Source of the DNA: CBDDBH01 sp965225625
GTDB taxonomy: Bacteria > Pseudomonadota > Gammaproteobacteria > JADZEE01
Length of the DNA stretch: 64,000 nucleotides
Direction: 5' to 3'
NCBI GenBank assembly: GCA_965225625.1
Contig: CBDDBH010000028.1
Span: 124,001 to 188,000, forward strand
Shown here piece after piece: positions 56,231 through 64,000 of the stretch (position 1 is the stretch's first letter; each line of letters starts with the position of its first letter). The position numbers were made by a program, and so were the translations under genes. Under the pieces are notes generated by a model. That model did no database searches. It saw nothing but the letters and a program-made list of their open reading frames with translations, and was not told the origin of the DNA.

Positions 56231-58150
56231 ATGAAGCAATTACTAGCTGTTGCCGCCATTGCTGTGCTGGGATGGACGGTCTATCTACCGGGCTTGCCAG
56301 GTAATTTTGTTTACGACGATTTCAGTAACATTGTCCAAAACCAGTCGGTCCATATCGACAATCTCGATATTCACAGTTTAAGTGCGGCAGCCGGTGGGAC
56401 CACCGCTGGGCCTTTAAAAAGACCGATCAGCATGCTGAGCTTTGCGCTCAACTGGTATTTCGGCGGGATCGACCCGCTGCCTTACAAACTAGTTAACATC
56501 GCGATCCACGTGCTCAACGGGATCATGGTGTTTTTCTTTCTGGGTTTGTTATTGAAACGCATGCAGCCGGGCATGTCGGTGGGTGTCCAAAGCATGATTG
56601 CGTTGGCCAGCGCTCTGGCGTGGACGCTGCACCCGATAAATCTCTCATCCGTGCTCTATATCGTGCAGCGCATGAACAGCCTGGCGGCATTGTTCACGCT
56701 CCTGGGTCTTTGGGTCTATTTGCGCGGGCGTAGCCGCCCTGAGCTCACCACCACCAGTTTGGTAGCGGTGTTGCTGGCGGCAGCGGTGTTCGGGGTTATG
56801 GCCGCCTTATCGAAGGAGAACGGCGTATTGCTGTTTCCCTTTTTGTTGTTAATCGAATTGTATGCGTTCAAATTCAAGACCAACCCGAGAAATCAGCGCT
56901 GCCTGGTGACTTTTTTCGCGCTAACTGTTGGCTTGCCGGCCATCGGGGTGGTTATTTTCCTGATGCTGAACCCGAACTGGCTGACGGATCTTTACGTTTT
57001 TAGAGATTTCACCGTGGGGGAACGGCTACTCACTCAAACGCGGGTGTTGTGGATGTATATCGGCATGCTGGCTGCGCCCAGCAATGCCATCCTCGGTTTA
57101 TTTCATGACGATATGGTGCTATCGACCGGACTGTTGTCGCCGCCGATAACGCTAGCGGCGGCTGTCGCCCTCATCGCCGCCGTGGCAATGGTGGTGATCA
57201 CGTTCACTAGAGCGCCGGTGCTGAGTTTCGCTATTTTGTGGTTCGCGATTGGTCATTCGATTGAATCGACGCTGTTGCCGCTGGAGATGGCCCACGATCA
57301 CCGTAACTACCTGCCCGGCATCGGGCCGTTGTTCGCGGTTTTTTACTATTTGTTGAAACCGCATAACTCTGCGCAGATAGGCCGTGCATTCAAAACCTCC
57401 GCGGTCACGATAGTCAGCCTGTTTGCTATCGTAACGGCACTACGTGCTGAGCAGTGGCGCGACCCAATCTCGCTCGCGCTCATGGAAGCACAACACCACC
57501 CTAATTCGCAGCGCGCCCGCTACGAATTGGGGCGTACTTACTACTTGTTATTCACCATAGAGTCCGACACGGCGCTGCTCGATAAAGCGCAGGAGCAATT
57601 CGAAATTGCGGCTCCCCTCAACGCAGCCAATCATCTACCATTATTCGGGTTGGTCCACGTCGCATTTGCCAGGGATCAAGCGGTGGATGAGGAACTTCTA
57701 AACCGCCTGAAATTCCGTTTACGCAATCATACGCTGCATCCAACCAGCGTCTTTGGATTGCGTAGGTTGGTCGAATGTAACGCGACCGGATTCTGCGCGC
57801 TGCGTCCCGACCAGATGATGGATCTGTTTGGCAGCGCGCTGGCCAATCCACGTCTGGCAGCGCGCGACCGCGGTGACATGCTCATCTTCCTGGCTTCGTA
57901 CTACAGTAACGAACTTGGAGAAATTGATACTGCGCTCTCTATCGTCAAGGAAATGGTGACCGAGTTTCCAAACAAGTTTGATTATCGTCTGATATTGATC
58001 AAAGGATTGATGGGCTCGGGACGCAACGCTGAGGCCCTGCGCGAAATCGAGCAAGCGCGTAAAATCCCCTGGTCTGCGCGTCGTCCACTCGGCGCTGCAT
58101 ACGGACCACAGCTCGACGCGCTGGCAGCCTCGTTGCAGGCATCCGGCTAG
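56231..58150 (+). CDS. Multi-membrane GT-C-like protein with TPR-like C domain (paralogue 1), candidate pilin or surface glycosyltransferase
   Basis: The N part (about residues 1-400) has roughly 10-12 hydrophobic helices; the C part is soluble, helical and TPR-like. The first periplasmic loop carries an acidic pair in NFVYDDFSNI, as in GT-C enzymes that use polyprenyl-phosphate sugars. Other marks shared with the next gene: HPIN-SVLYIVQRMN, SKENGVLLFP, RLLTQTRVLWMY, FHDD and LPLEMAHDHRNYLP. The pattern resembles TMTC/DUF1736-type O-mannosyltransferases. ATG 56231 is chosen; ribosome site weak. Glycosylation of PilA is inference from place; a role in another surface sugar is possible. Confidence 0.6.
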   Translation: MKQLLAVAAIAVLGWTVYLPGLPGNFVYDDFSNIVQNQSVHIDNLDIHSLSAAAGGTTAGPLKRPISMLSFALNWYFGGIDPLPYKLVNIAIHVLNGIMVFFFLGLLLKRMQPGMSVGVQSMIALASALAWTLHPINLSSVLYIVQRMNSLAALFTLLGLWVYLRGRSRPELTTTSLVAVLLAAAVFGVMAALSKENGVLLFPFLLLIELYAFKFKTNPRNQRCLVTFFALTVGLPAIGVVIFLMLNPNWLTDLYVFRDFTVGERLLTQTRVLWMYIGMLAAPSNAILGLFHDDMVLSTGLLSPPITLAAAVALIAAVAMVVITFTRAPVLSFAILWFAIGHSIESTLLPLEMAHDHRNYLPGIGPLFAVFYYLLKPHNSAQIGRAFKTSAVTIVSLFAIVTALRAEQWRDPISLALMEAQHHPNSQRARYELGRTYYLLFTIESDTALLDKAQEQFEIAAPLNAANHLPLFGLVHVAFARDQAVDEELLNRLKFRLRNHTLHPTSVFGLRRLVECNATGFCALRPDQMMDLFGSALANPRLAARDRGDMLIFLASYYSNELGEIDTALSIVKEMVTEFPNKFDYRLILIKGLMGSGRNAEALREIEQARKIPWSARRPLGAAYGPQLDALAASLQASG

Positions 58151-58171
58151 CTAATACCCATCAAACCAGGC

Positions 58172-60049
58172 GTGAGGACGACAAAACTCAAACCAGGCTA
58201 TGTTCTCGCCTCGGTGCTGTTGTTGATGGGCGTTTGCGTACAGTTGTATCTGCCCGGGCTGTCCGGGCCGCTACTTTTGGACGATTACCCGCAGTTGCTG
58301 CCGTTAGCGCAAGACGCAAATCTCGCCGACGGTAGCTGGCGTCTTTACTTAACGAGCACTAGCGGTCCTAGCGGGCGGCCGCTCGCTATGAGCTCATTTA
58401 TCGCAAATGCTGTGCTATCAGGACCTGATTTTTACCACTGGAAACTTACCAATCTGATCTTACATTTGCTCGTCGCACTGCTTGTCTATTTGCTGGTAGA
58501 GCGGATCACGAGTCAATTCCATGATTTCTCGGCGAAGCAACCACAGCTCGTCGCTATAGCGGTTGCCGGATTATGGTTGTTGCACCCTGTGCAGGTGAGC
58601 ACAGTACTTTACACCGTGCAACGCATGTCGCTGTTAGCCGCATTATTCATGGTCGCGGGTTTATTGGCTTATGTTGAGGCACGCCGCCGGCAAATCGCTG
58701 GGTACTCCGGAGCTTGGGTATTCATGCTGCTTTGTTTTGCGGTTTGTCTACCGTTCGCGGTCGTAAGTAAAGAAAACGGTCTGTTACTACCGTTGCTCAC
58801 ATTTGTTCTGGAGATTTTCATATTTCGCTTCGCCGGTGCCATCACCACGGGCCGTACTTTGCGGGTTGCCTACGGCGCCTGTGCCGTACTTGCATCAGGC
58901 GCGGCCCTGGCAAGTTTATATTCCAACGGTGTAGTCGTGGCAGGCTATGAGTTTCGGGATTTTTCCATGCTGGAACGTCTACTCACGCAAAGTCGGGTAT
59001 TGGTCATTTACCTGACCCAAACGTTTTGGCCGGCGCCGTCCCATTTGAGCTTCTTCTACGACGATTTGCTGGTTTCGCGAAACTTGCTTGAACCGCCAAG
59101 CACGCTGCTATCTTTGGTGTTTGTGGTTTTGGTGTTGTCGGCTGCGATTGCACTGCGTGACAGGTTTCCCTTAGCAGGGTTCGGTGTGGCCTTTTTTTTC
59201 GCTGCACACGCCTTGGAGTCGGGTCCTTTGCCGTTGGAACTCGTATTCGAACACCGAAACTATCTTCCTTCCTTCGGATTGTGCCTTGCAGTCGTCGTCC
59301 TTTTAGTGCGGTTGGTATCGTTGCCGACGCTCATTATGACTGTTGCCCTCGCGCTTATTGCCCTATCTTTACAAACGGCGAAACGCGCTCAAATCTGGTC
59401 CAGCGAGGCGACGTTATATTCCTCCTTTGTTGAGGCTAGACCGGGTTCCGCACGCGCAGCTGGTTTGCTCGCCGAATATCTTCGGGTTAACGGTGCGCAC
59501 GAGGCGGCGTTAGCGGCGCTTGGCACTCACAAAGGGTTGGCCATTGAGTTACACCGCGCGGTAATCGAATGTAATCTGCACGGCACGTTAGCACAGGATA
59601 CGCTGCCGCGGCTGGCTCAAAACGTGGAGATGGTAGCGCGCTCGCAGCATTTCAACGCCGGTGTCGAACTCGCCAATGCGCGATTGTCCGGAGCCTGCGA
59701 ATTTCGCTCACAAGACTATCTTGAATTCGTTGACCGCTTATTTGACGCCCCTTATGTGGATAAGGCGGCGCGGCATACGTTGCTGGTGTATAAAGCCCAA
59801 CTCATGCATATGGACGGCAAGCGGCGGCTGGCAATTGATGTTCTGGACCAAGCGCACCGCGCCTGGCCCGATGACCCTTTCCCATTTATGCTTGCAGCCG
59901 AATGGCTGATCGACGAGGGGGACATGAGTGGCGCCATCAGTTACCTTGCGCGCGCGGAAGACTATTCCGAAATTCATAAACTCCGATATCAAGCGCTCCT
60001 GGAGTGGCTGAGAGCCAACGTTAATCCCGCCGATGACAAAGTTCGATAA
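58172..60049 (+). CDS. Multi-membrane GT-C-like protein with TPR-like C domain (paralogue 2)
   Basis: Clear paralogue of the preceding gene, and of similar length (625 residues). The equivalent motifs are LLLDDYPQLL in the first loop, HPVQVSTVLYTVQRMS, SKENGLLLP, RLLTQSRVLVIY, FYDDLLVSRNLLEPP and LPLELVFEHRNYLPS. The C domain again is helical and TPR-like but strongly diverged. The start is GTG 58172, 21 bp after paralogue 1, with a poor Shine-Dalgarno. Its end overlaps the next gene by 17 bp. Two paralogues may act on different acceptors or sugars, or form a heterodimer. Confidence 0.6.
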   Translation: MRTTKLKPGYVLASVLLLMGVCVQLYLPGLSGPLLLDDYPQLLPLAQDANLADGSWRLYLTSTSGPSGRPLAMSSFIANAVLSGPDFYHWKLTNLILHLLVALLVYLLVERITSQFHDFSAKQPQLVAIAVAGLWLLHPVQVSTVLYTVQRMSLLAALFMVAGLLAYVEARRRQIAGYSGAWVFMLLCFAVCLPFAVVSKENGLLLPLLTFVLEIFIFRFAGAITTGRTLRVAYGACAVLASGAALASLYSNGVVVAGYEFRDFSMLERLLTQSRVLVIYLTQTFWPAPSHLSFFYDDLLVSRNLLEPPSTLLSLVFVVLVLSAAIALRDRFPLAGFGVAFFFAAHALESGPLPLELVFEHRNYLPSFGLCLAVVVLLVRLVSLPTLIMTVALALIALSLQTAKRAQIWSSEATLYSSFVEARPGSARAAGLLAEYLRVNGAHEAALAALGTHKGLAIELHRAVIECNLHGTLAQDTLPRLAQNVEMVARSQHFNAGVELANARLSGACEFRSQDYLEFVDRLFDAPYVDKAARHTLLVYKAQLMHMDGKRRLAIDVLDQAHRAWPDDPFPFMLAAEWLIDEGDMSGAISYLARAEDYSEIHKLRYQALLEWLRANVNPADDKVR

Positions 60050-60953
60050 CCCAACAAGCCAGCTCGATGCAAGCGCCGGTGTCGTCAAGCACAAGGCTAC
60101 GCTCAGCATCGTGCTGCCCGCCCGAAATGAAGCGGGAGGTTTGGACTTATTGTTACCAAAGTTGGTCGCGCTGTACCCGGATGCCCAGATCATCGTAATC
60201 AATGACGGCTCAACCGATGACACTCTCGCCGTTTGCGAACGCTATGGCGTCACAACTGCGACGCATGTTTATTCGATGGGCAACGGCGCGGCGATCAAAC
60301 AAGGTGCTGCTCGCTCTACCGGGGAGTACGTCGTGTTTATGGACGCGGATGGACAACATAACCCGGCCGACATAGCAAAATTGGTGAGCAAATTGGATGA
60401 AGGCTACGACATGGTTGTCGGTGCCAGAGATGGCAAATCGCAAGCCAACATCGTGAGGTGGATTGGCAACAGTTTTTACAGCGCGTTTGCAAGCTGGATG
60501 GTTAATCACACGATTGCCGATTTAACGTCTGGATTTCGCGCCGTACGCACAGCTCGTTTCAAAGAATTTCTACATCTGCTACCGAACGGCTTCTCTTATC
60601 CGACAACGATTACCATGGCATTCTTTCGATCCGGTTACGCGGTTGCCTACGTGCCGATCAACGCCGCCCGGCGAATCGGCAAAAGCCACATAAGATTAAT
60701 CCGCGACGGTATCAGGTTTTTGCTCGTGGTCTTTAGGATAGGCACCTTGTTTGCACCGTTAAAAGTCTTTCTGCCGGTGAGTTTCTGCGTTTTTTCCACA
60801 GGCTTGAGTTACTACATCTACACCTATCTGACGACGGGCCGGTTCACCAACATGAGCGCGTTATTGCTGGTCTCGGCGGTGTTGATCTTTCTTATCGGAT
60901 TGATTTCCGAACAGATCACCATGCTCATTTACCAAAAACATAAAGACAATTGA
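60033..60953 (+). CDS. Family 2 glycosyltransferase, polyprenyl-phosphate sugar synthase type (DPM1/GtrB-like)
   Basis: N-terminal GT-A domain: LSIVLPARNEAGGL, VINDGSTDDT and the metal/nucleotide-sugar DxD in FMDADGQHNPADIA. TSGFRAVRTARFKEFL is typical of dolichyl/undecaprenyl-phosphate mannose or glucose synthases. Two C-terminal membrane helices (about 245-295) anchor it. Expected product: undecaprenyl-phosphate hexose, the donor used by GT-C enzymes, which are encoded just upstream with a 17-bp overlap. The sugar cannot be told from sequence. Convergent with suhB. Confidence 0.8.
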   Translation: MTKFDNPTSQLDASAGVVKHKATLSIVLPARNEAGGLDLLLPKLVALYPDAQIIVINDGSTDDTLAVCERYGVTTATHVYSMGNGAAIKQGAARSTGEYVVFMDADGQHNPADIAKLVSKLDEGYDMVVGARDGKSQANIVRWIGNSFYSAFASWMVNHTIADLTSGFRAVRTARFKEFLHLLPNGFSYPTTITMAFFRSGYAVAYVPINAARRIGKSHIRLIRDGIRFLLVVFRIGTLFAPLKVFLPVSFCVFSTGLSYYIYTYLTTGRFTNMSALLLVSAVLIFLIGLISEQITMLIYQKHKDN

Positions 60954-60998
60954 AGCTGTAGGCCGACCCTTGGTGTTTCCTTCGTGCAAATATAAGGC

Positions 60999-61781
60999 TC
61001 AGGTAGATGTTTCGTGGATGACCTGCAGCATACGTTTGAATACTTTGGGTGGTGCTGCGACGATGTTTCCGGTTTCGAGGTAGCTGCTGCCACCAACGAA
61101 GTCGCCGACCAGGCCTCCGGCCTCTTCGATTAATAAGCAACCGGCAGCCATGTCCCACTGTTTCAGTCCGCCTTCCCAGAACCCGTCGAGACGGCCGCAG
61201 GCCACGTAGGCGAGGTCCAATGCCGCGGCGCCGGCGCGGCGTATGCCGGCTGTGGTTGCCATAAATGCTTTCATACTGCGCAAATACGCATCCACGTTTT
61301 GATACTCCCGAAAGGGAAAACCAGTGCCGAGCAACGCGCCGTCGAGGTCGATGCGATTACTGACGCGGATCCGGCGATTATTGAGCTGTGCGCCGCGACC
61401 GCGCGAAGCTGTAAACAATTCCTGGCGCAGCGGGTCATAAATTACGGCTTGTTGCGGGCGGCCCTGGAATAGCAGCGCTATCGACACGGCGAATTGTGGA
61501 AAGCCGTGGAGGAAGTTGGTAGTGCCATCCAGGGGATCGATAACCCATGTGTATTCGCTGTCGCCGCTCGCGCCGCTCTCTTCGGCGAGGATGGCGTGTT
61601 GCGGATAGGCTCGTTGCAGTGCCTCGATGATCTCCGTTTCGGCGAGTCGATCAACCTGCGTCACGAAGTCGTTTTTGCCCTTTATACCGACTTCCAGACC
61701 AGCGGCGCGATCCATGCTGCGGACGATGAGATCTCCGGCGCGGCGAGCGGCTGGAATCGCGATATTTAGCGTGGGATGCAT
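60999..61781 (-). CDS. suhB: Inositol-1-monophosphatase family protein SuhB
   Basis: Mg-dependent phosphatase that also works as an rRNA antitermination factor by binding NusA in E. coli. Metal residues are in ILAEESGASG, WVIDPLDGTTNFLHGFP and in LKQWDMAAGCLLIEEAGG. ATG 61781 (MHPTLNIAIPAARRAG) is the conserved start; the earlier ATG at 61814 is unlikely. 260 residues. Divergent from trmJ, as in Pseudomonas and relatives. Confidence 0.94.
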   Translation of the reverse strand: MHPTLNIAIPAARRAGDLIVRSMDRAAGLEVGIKGKNDFVTQVDRLAETEIIEALQRAYPQHAILAEESGASGDSEYTWVIDPLDGTTNFLHGFPQFAVSIALLFQGRPQQAVIYDPLRQELFTASRGRGAQLNNRRIRVSNRIDLDGALLGTGFPFREYQNVDAYLRSMKAFMATTAGIRRAGAAALDLAYVACGRLDGFWEGGLKQWDMAAGCLLIEEAGGLVGDFVGGSSYLETGNIVAAPPKVFKRMLQVIHETST

Positions 61782-61828
61782 AGAGGTCCGGTGACTGAAA
61801 ATTCGAGGCGCCATTCTACAGTAGGAAT

Positions 61829-61850
61829 CTGTGCAATATGCGGGCTAGCT
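61829..61850 (-). repeat. Single terminal repeat of the MITE-like family
   Basis: TGCAATATGCGGGCTA between suhB and trmJ matches the inner and outer parts of the terminal repeats of copies A and B, including the final CTA. No partner end was found on its left, so this is a solo end or a chance remnant. Confidence 0.45.
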
Positions 61851-61872
61851 TTCGAGGGGGCGCCGCAGCGAT

Positions 61873-62625
61873 ATGCGACAATTGGGAATGGACGATAGCG
61901 CTTTATCGAAAATCCGATTCGTACTTGTAGGGACGACTCATCCCGGCAACATCGGCGCTTGTGCGCGCGCTATGAAGTCGATGGGGCTTACAAACATGCG
62001 GCTGGTGCAGCCAAGGACATTCCCTTCCGCGGACGCCACCGCCATGGCGTCTGGAGCCGATGATGTGCTCGGCGATGTCGTTGTCCATGAACGCCTTGGC
62101 GACGCAGTCGATGATTGCGTGTTAGTTATTGGAACCAGCGCGCGACCTCGCAGCATTGCGTGGCCGGTTCTGACACCACGCGCCTGTGCGCTTAACATCG
62201 CGCAGATCAGTGCTGGCGGTTTAGTCGCGGTTGTCTTTGGTCGCGAGCACTCGGGATTAAGCAACGAGGAGATCGATTTCTGCCATCAGGTTATCCAGAT
62301 CCCGACCGCTGAGAATTTCAGCTCTTTGAACCTAGGCGCAGCCGTCCAGGTAGTCGCCTACGAGATCCGGCAGGCGTTTCTGGGCGACATTGGCATGCCA
62401 GATGTCTTAGCCGCAGAACTTGCGAGCGCTGGACAAATGGGGGACTTGTTCGCACATCTTCAGCAAACCATGATTGAGGTCGGTTTCTTCGATCCTGAGA
62501 AACCGCGACGCCTACAACGCCGAATAAAACGAATGTTTAATCGCGCGGCGCTGGATAAAAGCGAAGTTCAGATCCTCAGAGGTTTTCTCACAGCCGTGTG
62601 CGATAAGCCAAAGCCGCGCAGCTGA
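61873..62625 (+). CDS. trmJ: tRNA (cytidine/uridine-32 2'-O) methyltransferase TrmJ
   Basis: SPOUT-class enzyme that methylates ribose 32 in tRNA. N-terminal IRFVLVGTTHPGNIGACARAMKSMGLTNMRLV is the family signature; the knot region has VFGREHSGLSNEEI and IPTAENFSSLNLGAAVQVVAYE. C-terminal helical extension. 250 residues from ATG 61873; ATG 61888 has a GGGA next to it and is possible. Convergent with purM, which ends 3 bp away. Confidence 0.95.
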   Translation: MRQLGMDDSALSKIRFVLVGTTHPGNIGACARAMKSMGLTNMRLVQPRTFPSADATAMASGADDVLGDVVVHERLGDAVDDCVLVIGTSARPRSIAWPVLTPRACALNIAQISAGGLVAVVFGREHSGLSNEEIDFCHQVIQIPTAENFSSLNLGAAVQVVAYEIRQAFLGDIGMPDVLAAELASAGQMGDLFAHLQQTMIEVGFFDPEKPRRLQRRIKRMFNRAALDKSEVQILRGFLTAVCDKPKPRS

Positions 62626-62627
62626 GC

Positions 62628-63689
62628 CTACAGTGCACCACTAAGCTCGATTGCTGGTCGCCCAGCATGGCGTTCCTCGATTGTTCCAATTGTCCAACAT
62701 CGCTCTCCGCAGGCAGCCAGGATCCCGGATGCATCGGCAGCATGTTCCGCCGCTACGACAATGACCATGCCGATCCCGCAATTGAACGTACGCAACATTT
62801 CATTGCGTTCGATATCGGCCGTCGTGAGGAGCCAGGTAAAGACCTCAGGAGTTTCCCAGGCGTTTGCATCGATTAAGGCGCAAGTGCCCGGCGGCAACAC
62901 CCGTGGAACATTTTCGACTAAACCACCGCCTGTAATATGCGCAATGGCATGTACCGGCAGTGCATCGCACAGCGCCATAACGGACTTCACGTAGATTCGC
63001 GTGGGCGTCAATAACATCTCGCCAAGTCGGCCCTGGCCAATTTGCTGGTCCAAATTCGCCTGCGTATCTACCAGAATTTTGCGGATCAATGAATAGCCGT
63101 TGGCGTGCGGTCCGCTGGATGCTAGGCCCAAAACGAGGTCGCCTGGTTGTACCAGGTGGCCGTCTATCACCCTGTCTGCTTCAACTGCGCCAACACAAAA
63201 TCCGGCCAAGTCGTAATCGTTGCCCGCATACAATCCCGGCATCTCTGCGGTTTCTCCGCCCAGCAAAGCGGCACCCGCCTGTTTGCAACCTTCGGCAATC
63301 CCCGCGACGATTTGAACCGCCTGGTCGATATCCAATTGGCCGGTTGCGAGATAGTCGAGAAAAAATAATGGCTGTGCGCCTTGTACAACGACATCGTTGG
63401 CACACATTGCAACCAGATCGATGCCGATGGTGTCGTGTTTGTGCAGCGTATTGGCTAGTTTCAGTTTGGTGCCGACACCGTCAGCACCGGAGACCAAAAG
63501 CGGGCGTTTGAGGTTTAACTGCGTGAGATCGAAAAGTCCGCCAAACCCGCCAAGTCCGCTGACGACTCCGGGACGTTGGGTTGCAGCCGCCAGCGACTTG
63601 ATCGTCTGGACGAATGCATTGCCCCGATCAATGTCGACTCCGGCATCGCGATATCGTAGCGGCGTAGGAGCTTTACCCACGACGCGCAT
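62628..63689 (-). CDS. purM: Phosphoribosylformylglycinamidine cyclo-ligase
   Basis: AIR synthetase of purine biosynthesis. N-terminal YRDAGVDIDRGNAFV, GGFGGLFDL, VSGADGVGTKLKLA, ALLGGETAEMPGLY and HITGGGLVENVPRVLP are typical. 353 residues. It is next to a DUF2066 gene and divergent from it, as in Pseudomonas. No purine-type operator or riboswitch was seen in the 82-bp gap. Confidence 0.96.
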   Translation of the reverse strand: MRVVGKAPTPLRYRDAGVDIDRGNAFVQTIKSLAAATQRPGVVSGLGGFGGLFDLTQLNLKRPLLVSGADGVGTKLKLANTLHKHDTIGIDLVAMCANDVVVQGAQPLFFLDYLATGQLDIDQAVQIVAGIAEGCKQAGAALLGGETAEMPGLYAGNDYDLAGFCVGAVEADRVIDGHLVQPGDLVLGLASSGPHANGYSLIRKILVDTQANLDQQIGQGRLGEMLLTPTRIYVKSVMALCDALPVHAIAHITGGGLVENVPRVLPPGTCALIDANAWETPEVFTWLLTTADIERNEMLRTFNCGIGMVIVVAAEHAADASGILAACGERCWTIGTIEERHAGRPAIELSGAL

Positions 63690-63771
63690 GGTATCGGCGG
63701 CTCACAGGTAGCGCAATCCGTAATTGCCCGTGCTTGACTTCGTCGCGCGCCTTCGCATAGCGTTCCCAAGC

Positions 63772-64000
63772 ATGTCTATGCACCGTGCGTTGGTATTTTT
63801 TTTCGTTTTGGCCGCGGGGGGCGCCCAGGCTGCAACCGTTGCTGGTCTTTACGAATCAGATGTCCCAATCGCCAGTCGCGCGGACGATGCGCGCGTTCGG
63901 GCTATGCGCTCAGCGCTAGGCGCCGTGCTTGTGAAACTTACCGGTGACGGCATGGCGGCGACCCGAGAAGCGCTTGCGCCGGTGCTGCGCAAGGCGCCGC
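63772..64000 (+). CDS. DUF2066 domain protein, 5' part (cut by window end)
   Basis: Secreted or periplasmic protein of unknown role. A signal peptide (MHRALVFFFVLAAGGAQA) is followed by VAGLYESDVPIASRADDARVRAMRSAL, which fits the start of DUF2066 proteins. Start ATG 63772 or 63778. The gene runs off the end of the window in an open frame. Its position beside purM supports the call. Confidence 0.75.
   Translation, partial: MSMHRALVFFFVLAAGGAQAATVAGLYESDVPIASRADDARVRAMRSALGAVLVKLTGDGMAATREALAPVLRKAP

Overview
The window is a gene-dense piece of a gammaproteobacterial chromosome outside the Enterobacterales. The first 37 kb follows the order I know from Pseudomonas and its relatives: hisC, degS/algW, petABC, sspAB, dolP, diaA, yraN, lpoA, rsmI, rnpB, the mraZ-to-ftsZ division and cell-wall cluster, lpxC, dciA, an M23 peptidase, secA, argJ and a mutT-type gene. 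Base composition looks moderately GC-rich and even across genes. I see no tRNA, 16S or 23S gene, no CRISPR array, no prophage and no transposase gene.

Layout. 1-925: 3' part of hisC. 923-1394 and 10945-11494: two inverted copies of a structured, MITE-like repeat that bracket degS, petABC, sspAB, dolP-diaA-yraN-lpoA and rsmI. 11565-11957: RNase P RNA, with a likely terminator. 12147-29724: the dcw cluster (mraZ, rsmH, ftsL, ftsI, murE, murF, mraY, murD, ftsW, murG, murC, murB, ddl, ftsQ, ftsA, ftsZ), nearly all with overlapping or touching stops and starts, behind a good promoter and a MraZ-type operator. 29937-37361: lpxC, dciA, M23 peptidase, secA, argJ, MutT-ThiE fusion. 37451-43299 (minus): pilB, pilC (frameshifted), pilD, coaE, zapD and yacG. 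43446-49487 (minus): clpB with a sigma-32-like promoter, a glutamate dehydrogenase, pgeF and rluD. Then bamD (+), sucCD (-), pilS-pilR (+) and pilA with a sigma-54-type promoter. 56231-60953: two paralogous multi-membrane GT-C/TPR-like proteins and a polyprenyl-phosphate-type family 2 glycosyltransferase, directly behind pilA. The window ends with suhB, trmJ, purM and the start of a DUF2066 gene.

How the genes work together. The dcw cluster makes lipid II, the septal synthase pair FtsW-FtsI and the FtsZ/FtsA/FtsQ/FtsL divisome; LpoA, ZapD and the M23 peptidase serve the same envelope work. BamD, DolP, DegS and LpxC add outer-membrane assembly, stress sensing and lipid A control. The pil genes make and regulate a type IV pilus.

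Most unusual items: (1) the pilA-linked trio, a candidate pilin or surface glycosylation system with two GT-C proteins and a dedicated lipid-linked sugar synthase; (2) the inverted repeat element with about 23-bp terminal inverted repeats, possible TA target duplications, covarying hairpins and shortened copies whose ends form the stop codons of neighbouring genes; (3) a single-base frameshift in pilC in an otherwise intact pilus gene set. Everything here was read by eye from the sequence; family names rest on recognised motifs and gene order, not on a search.
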